The notes below the pieces were generated by a model. That model saw nothing but the letters and a program-made list of their open reading frames with translations, had not been told where the DNA came from and made no database searches. 64,000 nt of DNA, taken from Bacteroidales bacterium UBA3844 (GTDB taxonomy: Bacteria > Bacteroidota > Bacteroidia > Bacteroidales > Paludibacteraceae). Below, one piece after another: positions 1 through 8,921 of this stretch. The translations under genes were made by a program, and so were the position numbers. Each line of letters begins with the position of its first letter. The stretch's first letter is position 1. The stretch spans positions 80,458 through 144,457 of the forward strand of contig DGHQ01000049.1 of assembly GCA_002392915.1 (NCBI GenBank), written 5' to 3'.

Positions 1-1
1 G

Positions 2-1207
2 ATAAATATGGAGGAGGATAAGCAGGGAGAAAGATTGTTTGCAGAAGCAAAGACAATAAAGGATTTCTATCTAGCATTAAGTTCTATTGCAGGAGATAGG
101 ATGGGAGATAAAGTGTCTACTCTTGTTTTCATAGATGAGATACAAGCGTATGATCATCTTCTTACGCTCGTAAAATTTTTAATGCAAGATGATAAATTTA
201 CATATATTGCTAGTGGTTCACAATTGGGAATAACCTTAAGGAAGACACAGTCTATCCCTGGAGGATATTATGAACGGGTAAGGATGTACCCTCTCGACTT
301 TGAGGAATTCTTGTGGGCAAATGGAGTAGGTGAACTGGTCATAGAAAGTATGCGAGAGTCATTTAACGACGGTAAGAGTTTGAATGAGGGATTGCACAAC
401 AGGATAATGGATTTACTTAGGAAATATTTGCTTGTCGGTGGATTGCCAGACGCGGTGAATTGTTTTGTCGCAGAGCAGAATATAATAAAAATCCGCCAGA
501 TTCATAGCGATATCCATGATCTTTATTTGAATGATGCCGCAAAATACGAGCAAGAATCGGGGCGAAAGTTAAAGGTACAGCGAATATATAATATGATTCC
601 GTCGCTCATGGAGAATAAAAAGAAAAGGGTTGTGGTCAAGGATATTGAAGAGAAAAGTGGGAAACGTATAGCCGATTATGAAGACGAGTTTGAATATCTG
701 ATAGCTTCAGGTATAACGGCAGAATGCAAGGCAATAAGTCAACCATCTTATCCATTGTGTCAAAACGAGGGGAAGAATCTTCTTAAACTATATATGAATG
801 ATGTCGGAATGCTTACAGCAATGCTTTATCGTAACAATATAAAAGCGGTTATGGATGACGAGTGTAGTGTGAATCTTGGTGCTGTATATGAGACGTTTGT
901 CGCAGATGAATTGAAGGCTCATGGAAATGACTGTTTTTATTATGATAATAAAAAATATGGAGAGGTGGATTTTCTTGTGGATGATGTTAAAAACTTATCT
1001 ACTATGCCACTTGAAGTAAAGTCTGGTAAAGACTACAAAATACACAGCGCTCTTGATCATTTTCTTGAAGTGAAAAACTACGACATACATAAAGCATATG
1101 TTTTAAGTAATGAAAGGCAGATTTTTACGGAATCTGATATTACTTATATCCCGATATACTTTGTAATGTTTTTCGCATCTAATGAAGAACCGATAGGAGA
1201 GTGGTGA
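2..1207 (+). CDS. ATP-binding protein, AAA_14/DUF4143 type (5' end outside window)
   Basis: The frame is open to the left edge, so the true start and the Walker A loop lie upstream. The first ATG seen is at 8. A Walker B-like stretch (LVFIDEIQ, about residues 39-46 from that ATG) is followed by a sensor-like TYIASGSQLG, as in the AAA_14 family. The C-terminal third has a DUF4143-like fold signature: GEVDFLVDD followed by PLEVKSGKDY, the D...ExK pattern of a PD-(D/E)xK nuclease-like domain. Proteins of this family are very common in Bacteroidales, often in many copies, and their cellular role is poorly defined. The stop is at 1205-1207. The next gene has its own promoter, so they are probably not one operon. 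The family assignment is fairly secure; the function is not. Confidence 0.8.
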   Translation: MNMEEDKQGERLFAEAKTIKDFYLALSSIAGDRMGDKVSTLVFIDEIQAYDHLLTLVKFLMQDDKFTYIASGSQLGITLRKTQSIPGGYYERVRMYPLDFEEFLWANGVGELVIESMRESFNDGKSLNEGLHNRIMDLLRKYLLVGGLPDAVNCFVAEQNIIKIRQIHSDIHDLYLNDAAKYEQESGRKLKVQRIYNMIPSLMENKKKRVVVKDIEEKSGKRIADYEDEFEYLIASGITAECKAISQPSYPLCQNEGKNLLKLYMNDVGMLTAMLYRNNIKAVMDDECSVNLGAVYETFVADELKAHGNDCFYYDNKKYGEVDFLVDDVKNLSTMPLEVKSGKDYKIHSALDHFLEVKNYDIHKAYVLSNERQIFTESDITYIPIYFVMFFASNEEPIGEW

Positions 1208-1234
1208 CATATGGTTATGAATCCAAATTTTTCC

Positions 1235-1242
1235 TACATTTG
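1235..1242 (+). promoter_or_regulatory. Bacteroidetes -7 box (TACATTTG)
   Basis: Matches TAnnTTTG, 26 bases before the ATG of the small lipoprotein at 1268. No clear -33 TTTG is seen. Confidence 0.55.
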
Positions 1243-1267
1243 TAAAAATATTATTTAAATCAACGAC

Positions 1268-1642
1268 ATGAAAATAAGACATATCATAGTTGCGACGTTG
1301 CTTGCTTTATCTGTAGCGTCTTGCTCCACAAAACAGACTCCGATCGACCGTTTGACTCAGCTGAGCGAGCAGCTCGACAAGAGCGACGCTAAATACTCTG
1401 AGGAAGAGTGGGTGGCATTGGGCACCGAACTTGAGGAGATCGAGGAAGAGGTTCAGAAGAATAAGAGCCAGTACACAGAGGAAGAACTTCAGGAGATCAA
1501 CCGTCTTAAAGGAAAATGTCTTGGCAAATTGGCTAAGAAGGCGGCAAACGATTTCGCAGGTGAGATCGGTAATTTCCTTAAAGAGTCTGAGGGTTTGTTG
1601 GATGGTTTCATGGATGAAATCAACAAGGGAAAAGAGGAATAG
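1268..1642 (+). CDS. small acidic/charged lipoprotein
   Basis: 124 residues. The N-terminus is a lipoprotein signal: basic MKIRH, a hydrophobic stretch, then SVASC with the lipidated Cys at about residue 19. The mature part is almost entirely Glu/Lys/Gln-rich and helical, with likely coiled-coil from about residues 30-90 and no recognisable enzymatic motif. It is probably anchored in the outer or inner membrane facing the periplasm. I do not recognise the family. It stands alone with its own -7 box. The 3' flank (1643-1705) is a degenerate GGTTAGA-type purine-rich tandem sequence. Confidence 0.75.
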   Translation: MKIRHIIVATLLALSVASCSTKQTPIDRLTQLSEQLDKSDAKYSEEEWVALGTELEEIEEEVQKNKSQYTEEELQEINRLKGKCLGKLAKKAANDFAGEIGNFLKESEGLLDGFMDEINKGKEE

Positions 1643-1733
1643 TTGGAGGTTAAAGGTTAGATGGTTAGAGATTTGAGGTTAGAGATGAAGGGTAGAGTTT
1701 TGAGAAGACGTGAGTATAACAACTGTCTTTGTG

Positions 1734-2729
1734 ATGCAACAGAAATCTGACATATCAATACCCAAGGAGAGATACAAAATCATCAACTCTACAGTCACTG
1801 ATCTGGGGACAAATAAAGTATGTCCGAGTGTTATGATTGTAAACAGATCGCTTTTGAATTTCAGACAAAAAGAGGCGTTTGCGTGGGGTTGTCAAATAAC
1901 AATCTGTTTGACGGAGCTTTTAGAGAATGGTTTGCCAACTAAGGAGTCGGAAGCAAAGGTGAATAATCTTCAATGTTTGATCAACGGAAAGATTAAGGAA
2001 TCTGTCGAATCTCCTAACGCTCTGTTTGTTGTAAAAGAGATACAGAACGGAATTTGTAAACTTCATTATCAGGTTAGAGATGCCAAGTCTACCAAGAGAA
2101 TCCTAAAGAAACTGATTAATCAGAATCTGTTTGATTTGGAGTGGGATTATGAGATATGTTACGACGAGGAGTGGGCTGACACTGAATGGGTTTGGGATTA
2201 TTTTAAGTTGCCTTGGCACACTGTGGTGAAGTATCGTCCTGAGTTTTACAATGAGCAAGGTCATTACACAAAAGACGAGTGGACAAGCATCTGTGATGTG
2301 GATAAGGTGTATGATGGACACAAGTTCACACTCAAAGAATATATTGAAGTGGAGAACAATTACGTCAACTTTATTACGGATATTATGGAATATTCTGAGA
2401 TGGAGTTTGTGTCTGTTCGTCGTTTTAATCTCTACGAGAGCATTTCCAAACGAATTGCTAAGGATAAACGGTTCAGAGAGATAAACGAGCCTCTTAAGGA
2501 TTTGGTTAGATCGCTCAGGAAAGGACTCAGGATACACAGATCGAAAATAGGCAATTATATCAGAGCCTGTTTGCGGGAATTGGCAGAAATTTCATTTGAA
2601 AACAAGGGCAAAGGTTTTGAGTTTGATTTCGGTTACGATTATTATATGCACATTCGTAGCTCATTGCCAGTTGAGCAATTGAGTCAAATTGCCAGACAAA
2701 ATGATTTGTTCTTAGATCCAAGAAAATAA
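1734..2729 (+). CDS. hypothetical protein, DUF695-like N-terminal half
   Basis: About 331 residues from the ATG at 1734; a GTG at 1710 in the same frame is an alternative start. I preferred the ATG because the upstream codons look like continuation of the AT-rich tandem sequence. The segment from about residue 35 to 150 (ITICLTELLENGLPTKES, then alternating strands with a short Trp/Asp/Glu-rich turn) resembles the pattern of DUF695 proteins. The C-terminal half is charged and helical (many Arg/Lys around LVRSLRKGLRIHRSK) and is not recognised. There is no signal peptide or membrane segment, so it is probably cytoplasmic. The gene ends next to the half-decayed terminator at 2743-2765. Confidence 0.6.
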   Translation: MQQKSDISIPKERYKIINSTVTDLGTNKVCPSVMIVNRSLLNFRQKEAFAWGCQITICLTELLENGLPTKESEAKVNNLQCLINGKIKESVESPNALFVVKEIQNGICKLHYQVRDAKSTKRILKKLINQNLFDLEWDYEICYDEEWADTEWVWDYFKLPWHTVVKYRPEFYNEQGHYTKDEWTSICDVDKVYDGHKFTLKEYIEVENNYVNFITDIMEYSEMEFVSVRRFNLYESISKRIAKDKRFREINEPLKDLVRSLRKGLRIHRSKIGNYIRACLRELAEISFENKGKGFEFDFGYDYYMHIRSSLPVEQLSQIARQNDLFLDPRK

Positions 2730-2737
2730 ATATCCAG

Positions 2738-3089
2738 TTCCCATTCGGATTGCCTATTTTATTTTGTAATCAGCGAGTTCACAATCATAAAGAGAATGAC
2801 ATTTAGCTATGTCTTATTTTATGACTGATATTTCTGTTTTTTTCGTCTGAAAGACGCTACCGAGCAAAGCGAGAGTAACCCGTGACGAAGTCTCGGGTTG
2901 ATGTGGCGATGATACAAAACTTTGCCTGAAAGGCAATACCATAAGTACTACTTTCTCGTCTTTTCCCCTCAAAAAAGCGTGGCCTTTCTCTGTGAACATT
3001 GTGCCTCTGTGGTTTTATTCAATTCTATGTGCTCGCCTACGGCTCGCACGTGGGGAGGGGTTAGGACGTTCCGTCCTTAACAATCCTCA
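2738..3089 (+). repeat. interspersed repeat R1, copy 1, plus decayed terminator
   Basis: No gene is visible in this gap. 2743-2765 repeats the 3' part of the hairpin found at 3795-3830 but has lost its 5' arm. 2955-3028 matches, on the opposite strand, the segments near 59660-59720 and 59945-60010 (a 'cctctgtggttttatt' type sequence). 3029-3089 is the R1 core: a clover of two short palindromes, GTGCTCGCCTACGGCTCGCAC and GGACGTTCCGTCC, ending in AATCCTCA. An apparent 61-codon minus-strand ORF at 2814-2999 lies in this repeat and has no family resemblance. Confidence 0.7.
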
Positions 3090-3127
3090 TTTTTTGACCT
3101 ATACTCCTATTTTTTCTGATACTTGAC

Positions 3128-3390
3128 CTATATTCTATATCTTCTTAATTCGAATGCAATATCTTTATAAGCGTAGGTTCCACCGTACTTTCCTTTTTTA
3201 ACAATAATACCAATAGCATTAGTTTTTTCAATCCATTCAGATGCACTTAAAACGAAATTAGGAAGACCTGCTTGCATTCTAAAGTGGTCAAATTCGACCA
3301 CTTTAAATTTTGGATTATGCATTAATTCCCAAGTTCCAAGAAATTCAATTGTATATCTATTCCTAATCCAATTTTTAATAATATCTGCCA
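3128..3390 (-). pseudogene. KilA-N domain fragment, copy 1 (N-terminally truncated)
   Basis: Reading the minus strand from about 3390, the frame gives IIKNWIRNRYTIEFLGTWEL, then NPKFKVVEFD, ASEWIEKTNAIGI and GGTYAYKDIAFEL. This is the conserved core of the KilA-N DNA-binding domain, as found in Bacteroidetes phage- and mobile-element-derived proteins. The only ATG (3322) is inside the domain, and after DIAFEL the conserved C-terminal part is replaced by RRYRI and a stop at 3128. The upstream end fuses directly onto the broken copy 2 at about 3385-3395. It is therefore a remnant, not a working gene. KilA-N proteins bind DNA; nothing more specific can be said. Confidence 0.7.
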
Positions 3391-3600
3391 GCTTTTGAAA
3401 CCAATCCTATTGCATTTGTGGATTCTATCCATTCTTTTGCACTTATTCTAAAATTGTTTAATCCTGCCATTGATTTAATTCTGTCGAATTCGACAGAATT
3501 AAAATTTGGATTATACACTTTTCCCAAATGCCTAAAAATTCTATGGTGTTTCGATTTCTTAACCAATTGTGGAAAAAGAATTCTCCATCATGAGCTTTCA
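3375..3600 (-). pseudogene. KilA-N domain fragment, copy 2 (frameshifted)
   Basis: From about 3600 the minus strand reads MKAHDGEFFFHNWLRNRNT then IEFLGIWEK. The frame then shifts by one base near 3535, and the rest of the domain (VYNPNFNSVEFD, AKEWIESTNAIG, SKAGRY) continues in the frame that ends at 3375. Restoring one base at the shift would rebuild a continuous KilA-N core. The copy ends exactly where copy 1 begins, so the two appear joined by a deletion within similar sequence. Both lie between the two R1 repeats at 3029-3089 and 3627-3687. Confidence 0.65.
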
Positions 3601-3626
3601 TCATTTTTCCTCAGTGTTTTTTATAT

Positions 3627-3687
3627 GTGCTCGCCTACGGCTCGCACGTGGGGAGGGGTTAGGACGTTCCGTCCTTAATAATCCTCA
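3627..3687 (+). repeat. interspersed repeat R1, copy 2
   Basis: Nearly identical to 3029-3089, in the same orientation. The differing bases are few; one is the A/T in the AATAATCCTCA end. Confidence 0.8.
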
Positions 3688-3794
3688 AACTATAACCAAC
3701 TTATTTAATTGAATTTTAGCAGCTTCTAACTTTCACGATTGTTATTTCTGAATCATCTACTGTTATCTTAGCCATTTTCCTTATTATCATTATA

Positions 3795-3830
3795 AATAGG
3801 CAACCCATTCGGATTGCCTATTTTATTTTT
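3795..3830 (+). terminator. intrinsic terminator-like hairpin
   Basis: AATAGGCAA (3795-3803) pairs perfectly with TTGCCTATT (3814-3822), followed by TTATTTTT. No plus-strand gene lies directly upstream. A half-decayed copy at 2743-2765 follows the gene ending at 2729, which suggests this hairpin originally terminated that gene before the KilA-N/R1 segment separated them. Confidence 0.6.
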
Positions 3831-3841
3831 AATTTTTATTT

Positions 3842-3876
3842 AGCATTCAGCATTCAGCATTCAGCATTCAGCATTT
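3842..3876. repeat. heptanucleotide tandem repeat (CATTCAG)n
   Basis: About four to five consecutive CATTCAG units just downstream of the hflX stop. Confidence 0.85.
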
Positions 3877-3891
3877 TGCATTTCTAATTCA

Positions 3892-5136
3892 TCATTCTTC
3901 ACCAAGTTCTCCCTCGTCGTATTTCTGATATAGGAAATCGTTGTAAGGGTAACGTTGGATATGAATCTCCTTCACTTTGTCGTAGAGTAGTTTCTTGAAG
4001 TCTTCAAGATTCGACTTGTCTTTTGCTGAGATGAATATGCAGTTGCTGTTGTTCATCTTTGCCATCCACATTTTTTTCAAATCTTCAAGTGAATAGTTCT
4101 CTCGTTTGATTGGAGTAAGGTCGTCTTCCGCCTTCTCTATGTATGTGAACGCGTCAATCTTGTTGAACACAAGAATGGTCGGTTTCTCCTCTTTGTTGAT
4201 CTCCGACAATGTTTTCTCCACCACTGCGATCTGGTCTTCGAATGTCGGGTTGGAAACATCCACCACATGCACAAGCAGGTCTGCCTCTCTCACTTCGTCG
4301 AGTGTACTTTTGAAGCTTTCCACAAGATCAGTCGGCAGTTTACGGATGAATCCTACTGTGTCAGAAAGCAGGAACGGAAGGTTTTCCACCGTCACTTTTC
4401 TCACTGTTGTGTCGAGAGTGGCGAAGAGCTTGTTCTCTGCGAAGACGTCGCTCTTGGAAAGCATGTTCATGATTGTGGATTTGCCGACGTTGGTGTAGCC
4501 CACAAGCGCCACACGCACCATCTTGCCACGGTTCTTGCGCTGTGTGCTCTTCTGCTTGTCGATCTCCTTCAGTTCTTCTTTCAACAGCGATATTCTGTTG
4601 AGGATGATACGACGGTCGGTCTCAATCTGCGTCTCTCCTGTACCACGCATACCGATACCTCCCTTCTGACGGTCCAAGTGTGTCCACATTCGGGTCAGAC
4701 GTGGCAACAGGTATCTGCATTGTGCCAGCTCCACTTGCGTCTTGGCATGCGCTGTCTGAGCACGCATTGCGAAGATGTCGAGGATAAGTGTCGTACGGTC
4801 GAGGATCTTGACTTTCAGCTCTTTCTCGATGTTGCGCAATTGTTTGGGCGACAACTCGTCGTCGAAAATCACAAGGCTGATGGAATTCTCCTCGTCTTCC
4901 TCATGATCGATGATATAGTTTCTTATCTCCTCGATCTTACCCGGTCCAACATAGAAGTTGGAGTTTGGCTGGACCAGTTTTTGGATGAAGAAACGCTGCG
5001 GATATGCTCCCGCCGTCTCCGCAAGGAAAGCCAACTCGTCAAGATATTCCTTTGCCTTCTGCTCCGACACTGTCTGTGTGGCGACTCCGACAAGGATTGC
5101 TCTTTCGTCGAATATTTCAGTTTTTACTTCCTGCAT
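3892..5136 (-). CDS. hflX: GTPase HflX
   Basis: 414 residues, usual length for the family. HflX is a ribosome-associated GTPase that splits stalled or hibernating 70S ribosomes. The N-terminal HflX domain ends with the typical glycine-rich GMRGTGETQIETDRR. The G domain follows with G1 GYTNVGKST (about residues 212-220), G3 DTVGF and G4 NKID. The C-terminus is acidic. The start codon at 5136 lies 5 bases after the recA stop, so it is the last gene of the DUF4293-CHU_C-tilS-recA-hflX minus-strand operon. No clear terminator follows; the 3' flank is the CATTCAG repeat. Confidence 0.95.
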   Translation of the reverse strand: MQEVKTEIFDERAILVGVATQTVSEQKAKEYLDELAFLAETAGAYPQRFFIQKLVQPNSNFYVGPGKIEEIRNYIIDHEEDEENSISLVIFDDELSPKQLRNIEKELKVKILDRTTLILDIFAMRAQTAHAKTQVELAQCRYLLPRLTRMWTHLDRQKGGIGMRGTGETQIETDRRIILNRISLLKEELKEIDKQKSTQRKNRGKMVRVALVGYTNVGKSTIMNMLSKSDVFAENKLFATLDTTVRKVTVENLPFLLSDTVGFIRKLPTDLVESFKSTLDEVREADLLVHVVDVSNPTFEDQIAVVEKTLSEINKEEKPTILVFNKIDAFTYIEKAEDDLTPIKRENYSLEDLKKMWMAKMNNSNCIFISAKDKSNLEDFKKLLYDKVKEIHIQRYPYNDFLYQKYDEGELGEE

Positions 5137-5141
5137 TTCAA

Positions 5142-6176
5142 TTACTCGTTTTCTTTTTCTTTGATAGCGGCACGTACAGCAGCGTCGATCTCCTCCATCA
5201 AATCTGGATTTGCTTTAAGGAATTCCTTGGCTGCGTCGCGTCCCTGAGCGATTTTCTCGTCGTTGTAGCTATACCATGAACCGCTCTTTTTGATTATTCC
5301 ATATTCCACACCGTAGTCGATAAGCTCTCCTGTGTAAGAGATTCCCTCACCAAACATGATGTCGAACGATGCGCTGCGGAAAGGAGGCGCCACCTTGTTC
5401 TTCACGATCTTCACCTTAGTGCTGTTTCCGATCACCTGGTCGCCATCCTTGATAGCTGATGTGCGGCGGATGTCGATTCTGACAGAGGCGTAGAATTTAA
5501 GTGCGTTACCACCTGTTGTTGTCTCTGGGTTGCCAAACATCACGCCAATCTTGTCGCGAAGCTGGTTGATGAAGATACAAGTTGTATTTGTCTTGTCGAT
5601 AGTGGCAGTAAGTTTTCTCATCGCCTGGCTCATCAGACGGGCCTGCAATCCCATCTTTGAGTCTCCCATCTCACCTTCGATTTCGGCTTTAGGAGTAAGT
5701 GCCGCAACAGAGTCGACAACCACCAAATCCACTGCAGAAGAACGGATCAGCTGGTCGGCGATCTCAAGCGCCTGCTCACCGTTGTCTGGCTGCGACATCA
5801 CAAGGTTGTTGGTGTCGACGCCGAGTTTCTCTGCATAGAATCTGTCGAACGCGTGCTCAGCGTCGATGATAGCGGCAAGTCCACCTGCCTTCTGGGCTTG
5901 AGCGATTGCGTGGATGGCAAGAGTTGTCTTACCAGATGATTCTGGTCCGAAGATCTCGATTATTCTTCCACGTGGGTATCCGCCTACGCCAAGGGCAAGG
6001 TCAAGGCCGATCGAACCAGATGGAATCACTGGCACGTTTGTAGCCACATGGTCGCCCATACGCATGATCGAACCCTTTCCGTGGTCTTTCTCTATTTTCT
6101 CCATTGCAAGCTGCAATGCTTTTAGCTTCTCTGCTGATGGAGCCACCGCTCCGTTGGTCTTTTCGTTTCCTTCCAT
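5142..6176 (-). CDS. recA: recombinase RecA
   Basis: 344 residues. RecA forms ATP-dependent filaments on single-stranded DNA for homologous recombination and SOS induction. Walker A is GPESSGKTT (residues 77-85). Walker B is LVVVDSVAAL, loop L1 contains EIEGEMGDSKMGLQARLMSQ, and loop L2 is around NQLRDKIGVMFGNPETTTGG. The C-terminus is short and acidic (EEIDAAVRAAIKEKENE). The start lies only 4 bases after the tilS stop, so it is translationally close to tilS. No separate promoter or SOS box is seen in the short gap, so expression is presumably from the upstream operon promoter or from a promoter inside tilS. Confidence 0.97.
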   Translation of the reverse strand: MEGNEKTNGAVAPSAEKLKALQLAMEKIEKDHGKGSIMRMGDHVATNVPVIPSGSIGLDLALGVGGYPRGRIIEIFGPESSGKTTLAIHAIAQAQKAGGLAAIIDAEHAFDRFYAEKLGVDTNNLVMSQPDNGEQALEIADQLIRSSAVDLVVVDSVAALTPKAEIEGEMGDSKMGLQARLMSQAMRKLTATIDKTNTTCIFINQLRDKIGVMFGNPETTTGGNALKFYASVRIDIRRTSAIKDGDQVIGNSTKVKIVKNKVAPPFRSASFDIMFGEGISYTGELIDYGVEYGIIKKSGSWYSYNDEKIAQGRDAAKEFLKANPDLMEEIDAAVRAAIKEKENE

Positions 6177-6180
6177 TTTT

Positions 6181-7539
6181 TTACTGTTTAAAAAAACTAA
6201 TTCTAAGTATTTGCTTTGTCTGTTCGTCTATCCTGAAACGGTTGTCTGTTCGTTGGCCCACCACCCAAATGATGTCGCCACATTTGCCGTCTGTCAGGAT
6301 CCATGTATTTTCTTTTTCAAATAAACTAAGTTTCTGATCCACAAAGAAATCGCTGAGCTTTTTTCTGCCTTTCATTCCAAACGGACAGAAAGAGTCGGCT
6401 TGTTTCCATTTCCTCAATGTCAGAGGGAATGTCAGTTTTTTATAGTCGACGCAGCATACGTTTTTGTCTTTGACGATTGTGAAACTGTTGCTGTCGAATA
6501 TCTCGGCCATGAATTTGAGGTTGAGATTGAAGAATGCCGCGACGTTGCGTATCTCATATTCTTCTTGCTCGTCCGCATACATTTCGTTGTCTTCTTTTCG
6601 CAGCTGTATGAAGAGTTTGTCTCTGTCTCTGAGCGCGCGTATTCCGGAGGCGGAATAGAACTGTTTTCCTGAAGAGTTTTCCTCAAATATGCATGTGAAG
6701 ATGTTGTACACTGTGGATGCGGAAAAACCGTATGGCTTCAACACCTCATATAATACATATATCGGTTCGGGCGCCGTGCGTATCTTTTCAATGTCGAGCA
6801 CATCCATGCCCTCCCTGTGCTCTACGATCTCATCACGAAGGATCTCCACGTAGTGCATCACGAAATTTTGCGCGCGTGTGAGGTTTTCGATGCTTTGGAT
6901 TGTCGACGTGCGGAAACTTGGATTGATGGTTTCCAATGCGGGGATGATGATGTTGCGCACCTTGTTCCTCACATAGACCACTTCGCTGTTGGTGCTGTCC
7001 TCGACGTAGTCAAGACCATTGTCGTATATGTAGTCGTTGATGTCGTTGCGTGTGATGCGGAGGAACGGACGTACGATATTGCCGTTTTTGGCTTTTATAC
7101 CTGTCAGACCATGCAGGCCTGTGCCTCGGGTGATATTGATCAGGAATGTCTCCACCACGTCGTCGGCATGGTGTGCCACCGCTATATATTTGCATCCCGT
7201 CAACTTGAGCAGGGATTCAAACCATTCATAACGCAGTTCACGGGCTGCCATTTCAATCGACAGCTTGTTCTGGCGGGCATACAGCTCTGTATCGAAATCT
7301 ATAGTGTAGAATGGCACATCCATATCCTGGACGTGCTTTGTCACAAATTCGCTGTCTCTGTTGGATTCCTCTCCGCGGAGATGGAAATTGCAGTGTGCGA
7401 CGACGATGTCATAACCCAAACGATAAAGCACATGCAGAAGAGCAATGGAGTCACGTCCACCGCTCACACCGATAAGGATTTTGTCCTTTCTTGTGAAAAG
7501 AGCCTCTTTTTCGATAAATTGCTTTACCTTCGTTTCCAT
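6181..7539 (-). CDS. tilS: tRNA(Ile)-lysidine synthase
   Basis: 452 residues. TilS attaches lysine to C34 of the CAU-anticodon isoleucine tRNA, changing its decoding from AUG to AUA. The PP-loop ATP pyrophosphatase motif SGGRDS is at residues 26-31, followed by VVAHCNFHLRGEESNRDSEF and AVAHHADDVVETFLI, both typical of TilS. The C-terminal TilS domain contains KWKQADSFCPFGMKGRKKLSDFF. The order tilS-recA-hflX with overlaps or gaps of a few bases indicates co-transcription. Confidence 0.95.
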   Translation of the reverse strand: METKVKQFIEKEALFTRKDKILIGVSGGRDSIALLHVLYRLGYDIVVAHCNFHLRGEESNRDSEFVTKHVQDMDVPFYTIDFDTELYARQNKLSIEMAARELRYEWFESLLKLTGCKYIAVAHHADDVVETFLINITRGTGLHGLTGIKAKNGNIVRPFLRITRNDINDYIYDNGLDYVEDSTNSEVVYVRNKVRNIIIPALETINPSFRTSTIQSIENLTRAQNFVMHYVEILRDEIVEHREGMDVLDIEKIRTAPEPIYVLYEVLKPYGFSASTVYNIFTCIFEENSSGKQFYSASGIRALRDRDKLFIQLRKEDNEMYADEQEEYEIRNVAAFFNLNLKFMAEIFDSNSFTIVKDKNVCCVDYKKLTFPLTLRKWKQADSFCPFGMKGRKKLSDFFVDQKLSLFEKENTWILTDGKCGDIIWVVGQRTDNRFRIDEQTKQILRISFFKQ

Positions 7540-7565
7540 AGCGGAAATCTTAAGTTGTAGATAGT

Positions 7566-8921
7566 TTAGTTGTCTGTGTTTCTAACCAGGCTGACGGCAC
7601 CTTTCAATTTATAGTCAGCGCCATCCACTCCTTTGGCTTTCACCACATAGTAGTAGGCACCGATTGGAGCGTCATTGCCTTTGTATGTGCCGTCCCATCC
7701 CACTGTGATGTCTTTTGAATTGTACATCTCTTTGCCCATGGTGTTGTAGATCCAGATCTCATACTCATTGATGGATGTATAAGTCGGGCGTAACTCGTCG
7801 TTGTAGCTGTCGCCGTTAGGTGTGAACACTGTTGGCATCAGCAGGTATGATGTCTTTACTTTGAATCCTGTGACAATTGTGTCCTTGCATACGCCGTTGT
7901 CGCATGTAAGTGTTATGAAATGCGTTCCATAGTTTTGGATAGGCACCTGATTAACAGTCATGTCGTTGTAGAACTTGTTGTATCTGTTGCGGAATGTGCC
8001 GGTAGAGTCGTTGAAGAAACTCCATTCGTATGATGCGTCGACAGTGTCAGCAGGCGTGTTGTCGACGGAATTACGCTCCAAATTGATGGTCAGAGGCCCC
8101 GAATACATGTAGTTGCCGACGTTTGTTTTGGCATCTTCCAAAGTACCGAACACCAAATTGTCCTCACCACGTTTCTCTGTGTTGTGCGGTATGGCTTCAC
8201 CCTCGACAGTGAGCTGCGCTGTGGAGAACGGCAGCAGTGAGCGGAAAGTGTCGGAGACGTATTCATACTGGGAGAATTTGTCTTTCAGCTTGAAGACGGT
8301 GTGTCTTTTAGGCTTTGTGACAAACAGTGTGGAATCGTTGTTGACTCCGTTTACGACAACCTCAATTGGCTTGTCTTTGATGTTTATGCCATCTGCTTCG
8401 TAGTCTTCGTAAGTAAGGATGATATTGTCCTGGATATCGACAGTCTCACCTCTTGAGTTGACGTAAGAGTTGGCATAGACAAGATTCGAAAACTTCACTT
8501 TCAAATCTGGGGCGCAAACGAGGTTGCTTATAGTATCGTAATCACAAACTTTCACTGTCGGCGCCACCGCGGTCTTCTTCACGTAGCACAAATATGCCTT
8601 GCCTGAATTTTCTTTCTCACCGTCGCCATCCGACTTATATAAGAGAGTGTAACACTTGCCTGTGCCTATTGTGACAGTTGCTCCTGTCACCTTGGCAGTG
8701 TCTTTTCCTGAAACAAGCATGGCGTTGTTTATTCCTGATTCTGTTTGGTCGGGGGCGATATTTATGGTTGCGCTGTCCGCATCACCCACAAAAACCAATT
8801 CACCAGACGATCCCTCCTTGTAAAAAGTGGTGGAGTTATCGACTGGATTGAAAGAGACTGCTGAGGCTGCAAGTGTAGCCATGGCAGCAAAAATATTAGC
8901 GACGAAACGTCTTTTCTTCAT
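7566..8921 (-). CDS. secreted protein with CHU_C/gliding-motility-type T9SS C-terminal domain
   Basis: 451 residues. An N-terminal signal (MKKRRFVANIFAAMATLAASA) is followed by about 330 residues of beta-rich, Ig-like repeats without recognised catalytic residues. The last ~85 residues (PTVFTPNGDSYNDELRP ... IYNTMGKEMY ... WDGTYKGNDAPIGAYYYVV) are a clear type-B C-terminal signal of the T9SS, so the protein is predicted to be exported through the outer membrane. The start overlaps the stop of the upstream DUF4293 gene (TAATG), meaning translational coupling. Its function is unknown. Confidence 0.85.
   Translation of the reverse strand: MKKRRFVANIFAAMATLAASAVSFNPVDNSTTFYKEGSSGELVFVGDADSATINIAPDQTESGINNAMLVSGKDTAKVTGATVTIGTGKCYTLLYKSDGDGEKENSGKAYLCYVKKTAVAPTVKVCDYDTISNLVCAPDLKVKFSNLVYANSYVNSRGETVDIQDNIILTYEDYEADGINIKDKPIEVVVNGVNNDSTLFVTKPKRHTVFKLKDKFSQYEYVSDTFRSLLPFSTAQLTVEGEAIPHNTEKRGEDNLVFGTLEDAKTNVGNYMYSGPLTINLERNSVDNTPADTVDASYEWSFFNDSTGTFRNRYNKFYNDMTVNQVPIQNYGTHFITLTCDNGVCKDTIVTGFKVKTSYLLMPTVFTPNGDSYNDELRPTYTSINEYEIWIYNTMGKEMYNSKDITVGWDGTYKGNDAPIGAYYYVVKAKGVDGADYKLKGAVSLVRNTDN

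Noticed and set aside
2814..2999. 61-codon minus-strand ORF
   Set aside because: Lies wholly in repeat sequence shared in part with 59.6-60 kb; no family features, promoter or ribosome site.
3128..3600. Prophage or active mobile element from KilA-N
   Set aside because: Only two broken domain fragments; no integrase, capsid, terminase or transposase gene anywhere in the window.
4267..5247. 326-codon plus-strand ORF opposite hflX and recA
   Set aside because: Mirror frame of two certain genes; Cys/His/Leu-rich composition typical of antisense translation.
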